In this document: piece after piece, positions 1-7,333 of the stretch
How the letters are laid out: each line of letters opens with the position of its first letter
Numbering within the stretch: position 1 is the first letter of the stretch
NCBI GenBank assembly: GCA_944385415.1
Contig: CALWXC010000003.1
Coordinates: 62,001 to 126,000 of the forward strand
Source of the DNA: an uncultured Oscillospiraceae bacterium
GTDB taxonomy: Bacteria > Bacillota > Clostridia > Oscillospirales > Oscillospiraceae
Reading direction: 5' to 3'
DNA length: 64,000 nt
Notes under the pieces: model-generated
The model's input: only the letters and a program-made list of their open reading frames with translations
The model's database searches: none
Told to the model about the DNA's origin: nothing
Made by a program: the position numbers and the translations under genes

Positions 1-395
1 GTCGTGGTGGTGGTTTTTCCGTCAGAACCGGTAACGGCAATAATGGTACAGGGGCAGACCTGGAAGAATGCCTCCATCTCCGAGGTCATGACCATGCCCC
101 GCCGCCGCATATCCACCAGCTGCGGCCGGTTGGGATGCAGGCCTGGCGTGCGGAACACCACATCAGCCGTGACGTTTTCCAGGTAGTCCGGCCCCAGCTG
201 TAACTGCAATCCCTGCTGCTCCAGCTCCAACACCTCCGGCTCCAGCTGGTCCCGCTGGGCCATATCGCAGCCCAGGACCTGGGCGCCGTGGGCCAGCAGC
301 AGCCGCACCAGAGGCCGGTTGCTGACGCCCAAGCCCAGGACGGCCACCCGTTTGCCCCGCAGCGCCTCAAAATAGCGTTCCATTCGCTCGTTCAT
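1..395 (-). CDS. murD: MurD, UDP-N-acetylmuramoyl-L-alanine--D-glutamate ligase (N-terminal part)
   Basis: Cytoplasmic Mur ligase that adds D-glutamate to UDP-MurNAc-L-Ala during peptidoglycan synthesis. The reading frame is open from an ATG at 395 and runs off the left edge, giving about 131 residues. An N-terminal Rossmann-like segment (VAVLGLGVSN, about residues 17-26) is followed by the Mur-ligase ATP-binding loop GSDGKTTTT at about 123-131. In MurD of many Firmicutes this loop is GTNGKTT or GSDGKTT. The SD GGAGAGGAG precedes the ATG. Only the first third is visible, so MurD is favoured over other Mur ligases because of the N-terminal domain pattern. Confidence 0.85.
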   Translation of the reverse strand, partial: MNERMERYFEALRGKRVAVLGLGVSNRPLVRLLLAHGAQVLGCDMAQRDQLEPEVLELEQQGLQLQLGPDYLENVTADVVFRTPGLHPNRPQLVDMRRRGMVMTSEMEAFFQVCPCTIIAVTGSDGKTTTT

Positions 396-418
396 GGCAG
401 TTCTCCTCTCCAGGTTCC

Positions 419-455
419 AAAAAAACCGCGGCCCGCTTCGGCATCGTGGCCGCGG
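419..455 (-). terminator. Terminator-like hairpin in the murD leader
   Basis: On the minus strand an 8-bp GC stem (CCGCGGCC / GGCCGCGG, 426-455) is followed directly by seven T. It has intrinsic-terminator form but lies between the likely murD promoter (470-498) and the murD start (395). No minus-strand gene lies upstream for it to end. It may be an attenuator; that is inference. Confidence 0.6.
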
Positions 456-469
456 ACCCATTCCAAACC

Positions 470-498
470 ATTATATCTATCTTTTCTTTTTTTTGCAA
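470..498 (-). promoter_or_regulatory. Sigma-A promoter for murD
   Basis: On the minus strand TTGCAA (498-493), a 17-bp spacer, then TATAAT (475-470). The predicted transcription start is near 463, giving a leader of about 68 nt that contains the hairpin at 426-455. Confidence 0.65.
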
Positions 499-503
499 CC
501 GAT

Positions 504-532
504 TTGACATTTCTCTTGAAATCCGTTAGAAT
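504..532 (+). promoter_or_regulatory. Sigma-A promoter for RNase P RNA
   Basis: Consensus TTGACA (504-509), a 17-bp spacer and TAGAAT (527-532), with start predicted near 538, where the RNase P P1 stem begins. Its -35 box lies 5 bp from the -35 box of the divergent murD promoter. Confidence 0.8.
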
Positions 533-536
533 AACT

Positions 537-897
537 GGTGCGACCGGGCCGGACAGCCGCGCGGCCAGTACCGAAAGGTCGGCCGTGAGGAAAGTCCGGG
601 CTCCACAGGGCAAGGATAACGGGTAACGCCCGCCGAAGGCGACTTCAGGAAAAGTGCAACAGAGATATACCGCCCCGCCGGTACTTGTATCGACGAGGTA
701 AGGGTGGAAAGGCGAGGTAAGAGCTCACCCATCAACGGGGAACCGCTTGATGCTGTAAACTCTATCCGGAGCAACACCGCAGAGGGGACTCAGGCTTGCC
801 CGGCCGTCCCCGAGAAGGTGGCTGGAGCGTACCGGCAACGGTACGCCTAGATAGATGGCTGTCGATTACAGAACCCGGCTTACAGGCCCGATCGCAT
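537..897 (+). ncRNA. rnpB: RNase P RNA, class A
   Basis: Catalytic RNA of ribonuclease P, which removes 5' leaders from precursor tRNAs. The conserved core is readable: GAGGAAAGTCCGGGCTCC at about 587-604, the ACAGAGATATACCGCC block at about 659-674, and AGATAGATGGCTGTC plus ACAGAACCCGGCTTA near the 3' end. The ends pair as helix P1: bases around 539-550 match 886-897 with one mismatch. A consensus promoter precedes it and a hairpin terminator follows. Exact ends are estimated from the P1 pairing. Confidence 0.95.
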
Positions 898-911
898 TTT
901 ATACAGAAGCA

Positions 912-937
912 AACCCCCGGCCCAGCCGGGGGTTTTT
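912..937 (+). terminator. Intrinsic terminator of rnpB
   Basis: CCCCCGGC / GCCGGGGG stem with a short loop, followed by five T, just downstream of the RNase P 3' end. Confidence 0.85.
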
Positions 938-956
938 CATGAGACACGGAAACCAT

Positions 957-1496
957 CTATTGGTTGGACACGCCTTTTCTGAATATCCGTAGATATTCCA
1001 TTAAATACGCTGCGGCTAAATCCGACGTTGAACAATCAGTTTGACTTGTCTGCGAAAGCTGCTGCGGTGGGAAAAGCACCTGCATCCTTTCGTCTTTTCT
1101 TGCCTGGTTCGTATCCTCTTTTTTCGAGGTTTCAATTTGGCTCTGCAATATTAGATTTTCACCCCGGATGCAGTATTTTCCGTCTTCTGTGATAAAAAAT
1201 GACATTTGTACAGCACCCGGGCAGTTATATTGCTGATACCCACGCACATATTCATCAATAGCATTCATGTAATAGGTATAGGCGGCTTGATCTGTCGCCA
1301 TCTTTTCTATGATATTGGGAGGAATCGTAACAGTATTCAGCGGCACGCCTTTTAAATGTGATACAATATCACTTTTTATTTGCAGCTCCTCCATGTAACG
1401 TTGAAAGGACGCAGTTTCTTCCTCATAGGGAACATTGTCTATTCCTTGCGCAACCACAGTGTACATCGCCGCCCGAGAAATTCCACATAATTCCAT
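957..1496 (-). CDS. Hypothetical protein
   Basis: A 179-residue protein of a family I do not recognise. It has no signal peptide and no clear membrane segment. It is mixed alpha/beta in appearance with a Gln/Ser/Thr-rich stretch (about residues 119-155), and it starts MELCGISRAAMYTV. The start is set by AGGAGG nine bases before the ATG. It is AT-richer than the surrounding core genes and is the first of four small minus-strand genes in the island between rnpB and the SLH protein gene. It ends right beside the rnpB terminator, in convergent orientation. Confidence 0.7.
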   Translation of the reverse strand: MELCGISRAAMYTVVAQGIDNVPYEEETASFQRYMEELQIKSDIVSHLKGVPLNTVTIPPNIIEKMATDQAAYTYYMNAIDEYVRGYQQYNCPGAVQMSFFITEDGKYCIRGENLILQSQIETSKKEDTNQARKDERMQVLFPPQQLSQTSQTDCSTSDLAAAYLMEYLRIFRKGVSNQ

Positions 1497-1546
1497 CTCT
1501 ATGTACCTCCTAAAGTTTTCATTTTTTCGTGCGGTTGTTTCGGAAT

Positions 1547-1552
1547 ATTATA
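1547..1552 (-). promoter_or_regulatory. Possible -10 box upstream of the hypothetical gene at 957-1496
   Basis: A perfect TATAAT on the minus strand about 50 bases before the ATG at 1496. No convincing -35 box sits at 16-18 bp, so this is only a candidate. Confidence 0.35.
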
Positions 1553-1725
1553 CCATCAGACTGCGAACAAGTCTACAGGTCTGTCGGTGGCGCCGCTCTC
1601 TCTGGTATTCTGCCGCATTCCGGATGTTTTGCCGGCGGCTGCGCATTCGACATTCCTCACAAAGATTTTCCTTGGTTTCGTCATGCGTTGTTTAAGCTGG
1701 CGGTAAGTCCCTGATAAATGGGAAT

Positions 1726-2007
1726 TTATTTTTTATCCTTACAGAAGTGTAAAACCACATTCACTCCCAATAGAGCATATGTAATCCATACCATATTTTT
1801 AAATGCAAGGAAGAACCTATCAAATGACCACAGGCTGTCCCCAAAAATGCCGAATACCGCATGAAGAAGGCTATGCGTCCCGTAGCTTCCATCGTGAATG
1901 CTCGGTTCCATGTTGAAAAGAAGATTCAGCCCTAAATCAACGGTACAGAATAGTGAAATCAAAAATACGATAGCCGCAATGATCTTGAATGTTTTCAATC
2001 TTTTCAT
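1726..2007 (-). CDS. Small membrane protein
   Basis: A 93-residue protein with two predicted transmembrane segments, at about residues 9-30 (IIAAIVFLISLFCTVDLGL) and about 68-87 (MVWITYALLGVNVVLHF). Between them is a polar loop of about 35 residues, and the tail is basic (CKDKK). The family is not recognised. The SD is weak (AGGGG, 8 bases before the ATG). It lies in the AT-rich island and is probably accessory. It could be a small stress protein or an orphan partner of a neighbouring gene; nothing in the sequence decides. Confidence 0.6.
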   Translation of the reverse strand: MKRLKTFKIIAAIVFLISLFCTVDLGLNLLFNMEPSIHDGSYGTHSLLHAVFGIFGDSLWSFDRFFLAFKNMVWITYALLGVNVVLHFCKDKK

Positions 2008-2169
2008 AGTAATACCCCTATAATTCCAAATTTGCTGTTTTTCTTAAAGTATAGCAGAAATTTTGGAGCAAATCTATAGTATTACCGCCAGTCGGGGGGG
2101 CTGTTCTCTCTGCACGTTCATTCGTCGGCTGCCTGTATATATGGCAATTTGTGTACGACTGATTACATT

Positions 2170-2796
2170 CTACTCTACTTTTCCAGCCAGCTCCGCATAC
2201 CCAAAATATTCTTCATCCGAAAGCTCGCAGGTTTTATCGGCATCGTATTCCAGCCAGTCAAGAAAGCGCATGGGGATTCCGTTTTTGGGATTGATCAGCG
2301 GATATATCCCAAAGTCGTTTGCAAGATCATAGTACCATACGGTTCCATACGTTTCCTTGTCATCTGTGTTTACAATCAGGATACTATACATGGCATCCCC
2401 CTCCGTACACAAAAGAAGAAAGCCTGCGTCAACTTTGCTTAGTTCGTCCTCCCAAAATGCTCGATATTCCTCCGCAGATAATTCAGATACACAAAGCGGA
2501 TTTTTGACTGTAAATGGAAATTTCTCATTCACTGCCGGGCCGTCTTTATCAAAAGATGACTTTAAGCTATATAATCCATAAAACGGCTGGGTCCCGCATT
2601 CTGCAACCGTTGTCACGAATCTCCTGTAATCCTCCGGCAGTTGGATACCATTTTGTTTTTCATAAGTTTCAATCTCTTGTTCCGACAGCGGCGGCTTCCA
2701 TTCCGGCGGAAATTTTCCGCATGCGAATTTCGGGGATTTTTCCTTTAGCCTATCCATTTTTTTCATGATCAACTCTATTCGATTGTCAATATTCAT
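2170..2796 (-). CDS. SMI1/KNR4 (SUKH) family protein
   Basis: A 208-residue cytoplasmic protein with the SUKH-fold signature. After a charged N-terminus comes PPLSEQEIETYEKQNGIQLP (about 35-54), then DYRRFVTTVAECG, the usual helix and 'G.LP.DYr.Fl...NGG' pattern, followed by a beta-rich body ending in a Trp-containing LDWLEYDADKTCELSDEEYFG segment. In bacteria SUKH proteins are often immunity proteins for polymorphic toxins. No toxin gene is adjacent, so this may be an orphan immunity gene. AAAGGA lies nine bases before the ATG. The low GC of the gene and its neighbours suggests acquisition. Confidence 0.8.
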   Translation of the reverse strand: MNIDNRIELIMKKMDRLKEKSPKFACGKFPPEWKPPLSEQEIETYEKQNGIQLPEDYRRFVTTVAECGTQPFYGLYSLKSSFDKDGPAVNEKFPFTVKNPLCVSELSAEEYRAFWEDELSKVDAGFLLLCTEGDAMYSILIVNTDDKETYGTVWYYDLANDFGIYPLINPKNGIPMRFLDWLEYDADKTCELSDEEYFGYAELAGKVE

Positions 2797-2914
2797 TGCT
2801 GCTGGTCCTTTCTTTTAAATCCGATTTGCCGTCCTATCCCTTTCAGGGCGGCAGACTACGAAGCCATCCAAATTTTGTGGTCTGTCGATCGTGTGCTACT
2901 CAATATATAAGACG

Positions 2915-3145
2915 TTAGTTTCTCTTTTTCCTCATAAAATGACAAATTATAATAAGGAGTACGCCCAAAATAACTTTAATAATACCTTCCACAAGGCTGT
3001 AGCTCACTAAGCTGTTTATGGCCTCCGCCCCTTCATAATGCTGCAATAATTCCTTACCTATAACCGCATAATGATAGAAATCCACTATTCCCCAGGCAAT
3101 GAGCAGAACGGATAGTATCAGCAATATCCATTGTGTTTTTTTCAT
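2915..3145 (-). CDS. Small two-TM membrane protein
   Basis: A 76-residue protein starting MKKTQWILLILSVLLIAWGI. One hydrophobic segment lies at about residues 5-22 and a second at about 54-72 (EGIIKVILGVLLIIICHFM), followed by the basic tail RKKRN. The start is taken at the ATG at 3145, which has AAAGGGAT about 10 bases upstream. An upstream in-frame start would add eight residues but lacks an SD. The family is not recognised. It is the last gene of the AT-rich island before the cell-wall protein gene. Confidence 0.55.
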   Translation of the reverse strand: MKKTQWILLILSVLLIAWGIVDFYHYAVIGKELLQHYEGAEAINSLVSYSLVEGIIKVILGVLLIIICHFMRKKRN

Positions 3146-3262
3146 ATCTATGATCATCCCTTTCCACAACGTTTCAAAGCACTATACTTTATTTGAGGAA
3201 GCCGGCACACAACAAGTGGGTAAACCCAGCTTGTCATATTCTTTTGCATATGTCAACACAAA

Positions 3263-3290
3263 AGGGGGCTGTTTGCACAGCCCCTTTTTT
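3263..3290 (-). terminator. Terminator of the SLH/L,D-transpeptidase gene
   Basis: GGGGCTG / CAGCCCC hairpin just beyond the stop codon at 3294, followed on the minus strand by CTTTTG. The plus strand also carries a T-run after the stem, so it could act in both directions. Confidence 0.75.
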
Positions 3291-3293
3291 CTT

Positions 3294-5651
3294 TTAATAG
3301 ACCACAACGGTTGACTGGAATGGCAGATTGTCCCACAGCCAATCCACGTCATCGTCATACATGCGGATACAGCCCTGCGACACCGTACCCTGCATGGTGG
3401 CGTCCAGCAGACCACCGGTGGATTTGATATACGTTCTCGTATGGAATGCATGACCGCCGTTGAAAATCATGGGTTTCTTGACGTAATAGTAGTCAAAGTC
3501 CCAATAATTCTGACGGTATTGGTACGCAAAAACGCCGCCGTTAGTGGGGGTGGTATTCTTGCCGCTGCTGCACGGGAACGATTGGACCAGCTTCCAGTTA
3601 CCCTGGCTGCCCTGGAACACGTTGACCCGTTCTTTCAGCAGGCTGACCCACACCAGATAGTCCGTTTTGCTGGAATAGCCCTTGTTATTGACGAAGTACT
3701 CTTTTGTAGCCGTCTGATAATCGTTTTTCTGCACATAATTCTTGGTGGAAATATCGATGGAATACCAGTTGACCCAGCCGGTTGTACCGTCCGGCAGCCG
3801 AATTTCCGCCGAAGTGCGGCCCACATAGTCAAAATAGATCACCTTGGTTCCCGCCGGAACGGTTTTAATATAGCCGGACAGGGACTCGTACCGGTACAGG
3901 TTGGTATCATAGCGGACCGTGGCTTCCACATTGATGGTATCCACCGTCTCTCCCTGCTGCTGCACCGTCTGGGACAGATAGCGGGTCTCCCCATTGCAGG
4001 TAACCTCCAGCATAATGGATTTCGTCGGCTGGAACAGCTCTTCAAAGGGCACCCAGTGGGAATATGTAACCGTCGTGCCCTCCGTCACCGGCACCTGAAA
4101 CTGTCGCTTCTGCACTACGCCGTCCACATACCAGGCCACATCGCACAGCCGCGGCATCCCATCGTTGGGCACGTTGGTAAATTGGATCGTAGTCTCAATG
4201 GTTTGGTTGCCCGGCATGACGTTATTGGCCCAACGGGTCACTTGCAGCTCCGTCTGGCCCAGCGCATGATCCAGAATCTCCTGGACCTCCGTCTCCGCGG
4301 TTTCCACAGCGGCGTCCTCATGATAGCACACGGCGGTCTCCACAGTGCCGTCACCGATGATGGTACTGGCGGCGCTCCACAGCTCTGCCCTATTCACCGT
4401 GGCATCGGTCTCCACGGTCACGGTCCCCTGCTCCACGCTGACCTGGTCATACGCGCCGTTTTGCAGCGTCACATCCCGGCTGGTCTCCACGGTTCCGCCG
4501 CCGGACACCACCGCATTGCTGCCCTGGACCACCACAACGGCATCACCGGATGTAGTCAGTTCCACTTCCTCACCGGCCAGAATGATCTCGCTGGCGGTAA
4601 CATTCTCCGTCAAAACCACGCTGCCGCCATAGCAGACAATGGCGCCGTTGACCTGGACATTGTCCAGCTTGCGCTGCTCCTCTGCCGCACCGCCCAGGTA
4701 GAGGTTGCCGTCAATGGTCACATCGTGCAGGGAATCCCCCTGATAAACCACGTTGCCTGTCAGAGCTGTTTCCGCTTCCGGCTGCTCCGTCTGGACCTGA
4801 CCGGCCATATCGTAAATCAGACGGATCAGCTCCTGGCGGGTAATGGGCTTCTGGGGGTTTAACTCCTGGCCGTAGCCACTGACAATGCCCTGTTCAATCA
4901 ATCCGGCCACAGTTCCGGCAGCCCAGGGCTCCACACCGGCACAATCACTGTAACGATTGAGCAGCGCTGTGTTTCCCGCCTCCGTGCCGAAGCACCGGGA
5001 GAGCATGACCATGGCCTCCTGACGTGACACCGTATAGCCGGGCTTCAGCTGGTTGCCGCTGCCCGTCAGAATACCGGCAGCCACAGCCTGGGATATAGCA
5101 TTATAATACCAGTCCCCCGGTGCGATATCCACATAGCCGCGCAAATCTGCCTGCCGCTCCACCGCCAGCAGCCGTGTCAGCATGGTGGCCAGCTCCGCTC
5201 TTGTAGCCTGGGCGCTGAGCCGCAGGTTCTGTGCGTCGATGATGCCGTTCTCCACGCAGAAGTAAACGGCGTCGGCAGCCCAATCCGCCGGTGTTTCCGA
5301 AAGAACCGGGCGCTCCTGGTCCTCTTCGGTCGAGGTCTCGCCGCCATCCACAGCGGGTTGCTCGTCCTCCGTGGGTTCCTCTTCCGGTGTTGTCTCTGGT
5401 TCTTCCGTCCCGGTCTCTACTTCATCTGCCGGGACGGTTTCGGTGTCTCCCGGTGCGGTCTCCTCCGCTGCCGGGGCGTCTTCCGAATTCGCCGGGGTTT
5501 CTCCGGTTTCCTGCTTGGTCTCCCCTGTCTCCTGCCCGGCGGTGTTCTCCGCGGCAGCCGCCGGAGTTTGCTCCAGGTCTTGGGCCATGACCGGCAGACT
5601 GACCTGCATCACGCAGAGAATCGCCAGGACAGCACAAATCAGCTTTCTCAT
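3294..5651 (-). CDS. SLH-domain L,D-transpeptidase (YkuD) surface protein
   Basis: A 785-residue exported wall protein. A signal peptide (about 1-23, ending VMA) is followed by an acidic Glu/Thr/Pro linker (about 24-118). Two to three SLH repeats (about 120-290) should bind secondary wall polymer. Then comes a long beta-rich region (about 300-570), an SH3-like segment containing GTKVIYFDYVG and GTTGWVNWYSI (about 580-640), and a C-terminal YkuD catalytic domain (about 655-785). The catalytic motif reads SQGCIRM where S/T-HGC is usual, so the Cys is present but the preceding His is Gln; an upstream GGHAFHT motif carries other His residues. YkuD domains form 3-3 cross-links or attach proteins to peptidoglycan. 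Confidence 0.88.
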   Translation of the reverse strand: MRKLICAVLAILCVMQVSLPVMAQDLEQTPAAAAENTAGQETGETKQETGETPANSEDAPAAEETAPGDTETVPADEVETGTEEPETTPEEEPTEDEQPAVDGGETSTEEDQERPVLSETPADWAADAVYFCVENGIIDAQNLRLSAQATRAELATMLTRLLAVERQADLRGYVDIAPGDWYYNAISQAVAAGILTGSGNQLKPGYTVSRQEAMVMLSRCFGTEAGNTALLNRYSDCAGVEPWAAGTVAGLIEQGIVSGYGQELNPQKPITRQELIRLIYDMAGQVQTEQPEAETALTGNVVYQGDSLHDVTIDGNLYLGGAAEEQRKLDNVQVNGAIVCYGGSVVLTENVTASEIILAGEEVELTTSGDAVVVVQGSNAVVSGGGTVETSRDVTLQNGAYDQVSVEQGTVTVETDATVNRAELWSAASTIIGDGTVETAVCYHEDAAVETAETEVQEILDHALGQTELQVTRWANNVMPGNQTIETTIQFTNVPNDGMPRLCDVAWYVDGVVQKRQFQVPVTEGTTVTYSHWVPFEELFQPTKSIMLEVTCNGETRYLSQTVQQQGETVDTINVEATVRYDTNLYRYESLSGYIKTVPAGTKVIYFDYVGRTSAEIRLPDGTTGWVNWYSIDISTKNYVQKNDYQTATKEYFVNNKGYSSKTDYLVWVSLLKERVNVFQGSQGNWKLVQSFPCSSGKNTTPTNGGVFAYQYRQNYWDFDYYYVKKPMIFNGGHAFHTRTYIKSTGGLLDATMQGTVSQGCIRMYDDDVDWLWDNLPFQSTVVVY

Positions 5652-5680
5652 ATGGTATCCCCTCTCCTGTGGTTTCTCTC

Positions 5681-5710
5681 ATTTTATCACAGACAGATTC
5701 CTCCATGCAA
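5681..5710 (-). promoter_or_regulatory. Promoter of the SLH/L,D-transpeptidase gene
   Basis: TTGCAT (5710-5705), an 18-bp spacer and TAAAAT (5686-5681) on the minus strand, about 30 bases before the start codon and just after the preceding terminator. Confidence 0.5.
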
Positions 5711-5714
5711 GCAC

Positions 5715-5746
5715 AAAAGCGGAGACGCCCAAAAGAGCGTCTCCGC
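5715..5746 (-). terminator. Terminator of the HAD-IIA phosphatase gene
   Basis: An 11-bp stem AGCGGAGACGC / GCGTCTCCGCT (5719-5746) with a TTTTG tail on the minus strand, 15 bases beyond the stop codon at 5761. Confidence 0.75.
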
Positions 5747-5760
5747 TGAAATTGCAATCC

Positions 5761-6543
5761 TTATCCACCCAGGCGGGCAATGTCGCCCACACCGTCCAGA
5801 ATCAGTCTGGGACGGTAGGGATACTGCTCAATGGTCTCCCGGCTGGTGACGCCGCTGAGCACCAAAATGGAGTCCATGCCGGACTCGATACCGGCAATGA
5901 CGTCCGTATCCATGCGGTCACCCACCATACAGGCTTCGCCGGAATGGACGCCCAGCAGGTGCAGACCCGTGCGCATCATCAGAGGGTTGGGCTTGCCGAC
6001 AAAATAGGCTTTCTTGCCGGTAGTGGCCTCAATGGGCGCCACCAAAGCGCGGCAGGCGGGCAGCAAGCCCGTGTCGGAGGGGCCGGTCAGGTCCGTATTG
6101 GTGCCGATGAGCCGGGCGCCGTTCATCACATGGCGCATGGCTTTGGTAATGGTATCGAAATTGTAATTGACGGTCTCACCAATGACCACATAGTCGGGGT
6201 TGACGTCATTGGTGGTGATGCCCTTCTCATAGAGGGCATTGTACAGGCCCGGGTCTCCCACCACATAGGCACTGCATCCGGGGGACTGGGTATTGAGGAA
6301 CTGCGCCGTTGCCATGGCGCTGGTATAAAAATGGCTCTCGTCGATGTCCAAACCCATGCGGGCCAGGCGCATTTGCAGTTCCTTGGGACTGCGGCTGCTG
6401 GCATTGGTCAGAAACAGAAACTTCTTATCGTTGCTGACCATCCATTCCACAAACTCCTTGACGCCGGGCAGCAGACGTTCGCCGTGGTAGATGACGCCGT
6501 CCATATCGCACAGGAAGCCTTTTTTCTCCTTGAGATTTATCAT
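5761..6543 (-). CDS. HAD-IIA family sugar-phosphatase (NagD-like)
   Basis: A 260-residue cytoplasmic phosphatase of the HAD superfamily, subfamily IIA. Motif I is CDMDGVIYHG (about 12-21), with the nucleophile and general acid Asp. Motif II is FLTNASSRS (about 43-51), motif III the Lys in VGKPNP (about 187-192), and motif IV MVGDRMDTDV (about 209-218). The cap between motifs II and III matches the NagD/AraL/p-nitrophenyl phosphatase type, which acts on small phosphate esters; the true substrate is unknown. It is transcribed alone, from a promoter at 6593-6621 to a terminator. SD GAGG lies eight bases before the ATG. Confidence 0.88.
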   Translation of the reverse strand: MINLKEKKGFLCDMDGVIYHGERLLPGVKEFVEWMVSNDKKFLFLTNASSRSPKELQMRLARMGLDIDESHFYTSAMATAQFLNTQSPGCSAYVVGDPGLYNALYEKGITTNDVNPDYVVIGETVNYNFDTITKAMRHVMNGARLIGTNTDLTGPSDTGLLPACRALVAPIEATTGKKAYFVGKPNPLMMRTGLHLLGVHSGEACMVGDRMDTDVIAGIESGMDSILVLSGVTSRETIEQYPYRPRLILDGVGDIARLGG

Positions 6544-6592
6544 GATTCCGACCTCGTTTCCGTCTCGTAAATGGGTTGTTTCCTACGACAGT

Positions 6593-6621
6593 ATCGTATC
6601 ACATTCTTATGAAATCCGCAA
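6593..6621 (-). promoter_or_regulatory. Promoter of the HAD-IIA phosphatase gene
   Basis: TTGCGG (6621-6616), a 17-bp spacer and TACGAT (6598-6593) on the minus strand. Confidence 0.5.
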
Positions 6622-6633
6622 TGTGTTTTCCGT

Positions 6634-6665
6634 AAAAAAGAAACGCTCTCCGAAGAGAGCGTTTC
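6634..6665 (-). terminator. Terminator of the gph/E1 transcription unit
   Basis: An 11-bp stem GAAACGCTCTC / GAGAGCGTTTC with a 4-base loop (6640-6665), followed on the minus strand by six T. It directly follows the gph stop codon at 6668. Confidence 0.85.
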
Positions 6666-6667
6666 CA

Positions 6668-7330
6668 TTAAAGATGCAGAATATGCTCCAGTTCCGCCGT
6701 GGTGTCCACAATCTGGCGGGCTCCGGCTGCTGTCAGCTCCTCCCGGCTGCGGTAGCCCCAACTACAGGCCACCGGCCAAAAGCCGGAATTGACGGCAAAT
6801 GCCATGTCGGTATCACCGTCGCCAAAGAACAGCACTTCCTCCGGCTTGACACCCAGTTCCGCACAGGCCAAGATGCCCGCCGCCGGGTCCGGCTTCAACG
6901 GACGGTCGCCGCTGCGGCCCCACACAAAAGCAAAGTCCACCTCCGGGAAATAGTGGTCCATAATCTTCTGGGCCGTCTCCTGGGTCTTGTTGGTGATGAC
7001 ACCCAGTCGATAGCCCGCCGCCTGCAACTTGTGCAGCAGCTCCCGGATGCCGGGGAACTCCTCGGTGTGGTCCATGCAGTGGTCCGGATAATAGGAGAGG
7101 TAAAAGTCCAACGCCTTTTGATAGACTTCCTCTCCGGCTGAAGCCGGCACAATTTTACGAAACAGATTTTTGATGCCGTGGCCCACAAAGCCGCGGTAGT
7201 CCTCCAACGGATATTCCGGACAGCCGCATCGGCACAGGGCGAGATTCGCACCTGTGCCGATGTCTTTGACCGTATCCAGGAGGGTGCCGTCCAGATCAAA
7301 CAGAACGGCTTTCACCTGGGTATCGCTCAT
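6668..7330 (-). CDS. gph: Phosphoglycolate phosphatase-like HAD hydrolase
   Basis: A 220-residue HAD subfamily IA phosphatase. Motif I is LFDLDGTLLDT (about 10-20), motif II VITNKTQ (about 110-116), Lys in KPDP (about 145-148) and motif IV FFGDGDTDMAFA (about 167-178), with a four-helix cap between motifs I and II. This is the Gph/PPase pattern (2-phosphoglycolate to glycolate), but PpaX-type or other small-phosphate activity cannot be excluded. It starts three bases after the E1 stop codon, so it is co-transcribed as the last gene of the E1-E3-E2 operon and ends at a strong terminator. It may remove an inhibitory phospho-metabolite. Confidence 0.82.
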   Translation of the reverse strand: MSDTQVKAVLFDLDGTLLDTVKDIGTGANLALCRCGCPEYPLEDYRGFVGHGIKNLFRKIVPASAGEEVYQKALDFYLSYYPDHCMDHTEEFPGIRELLHKLQAAGYRLGVITNKTQETAQKIMDHYFPEVDFAFVWGRSGDRPLKPDPAAGILACAELGVKPEEVLFFGDGDTDMAFAVNSGFWPVACSWGYRSREELTAAGARQIVDTTAELEHILHL

Positions 7331-7333
7331 GAA

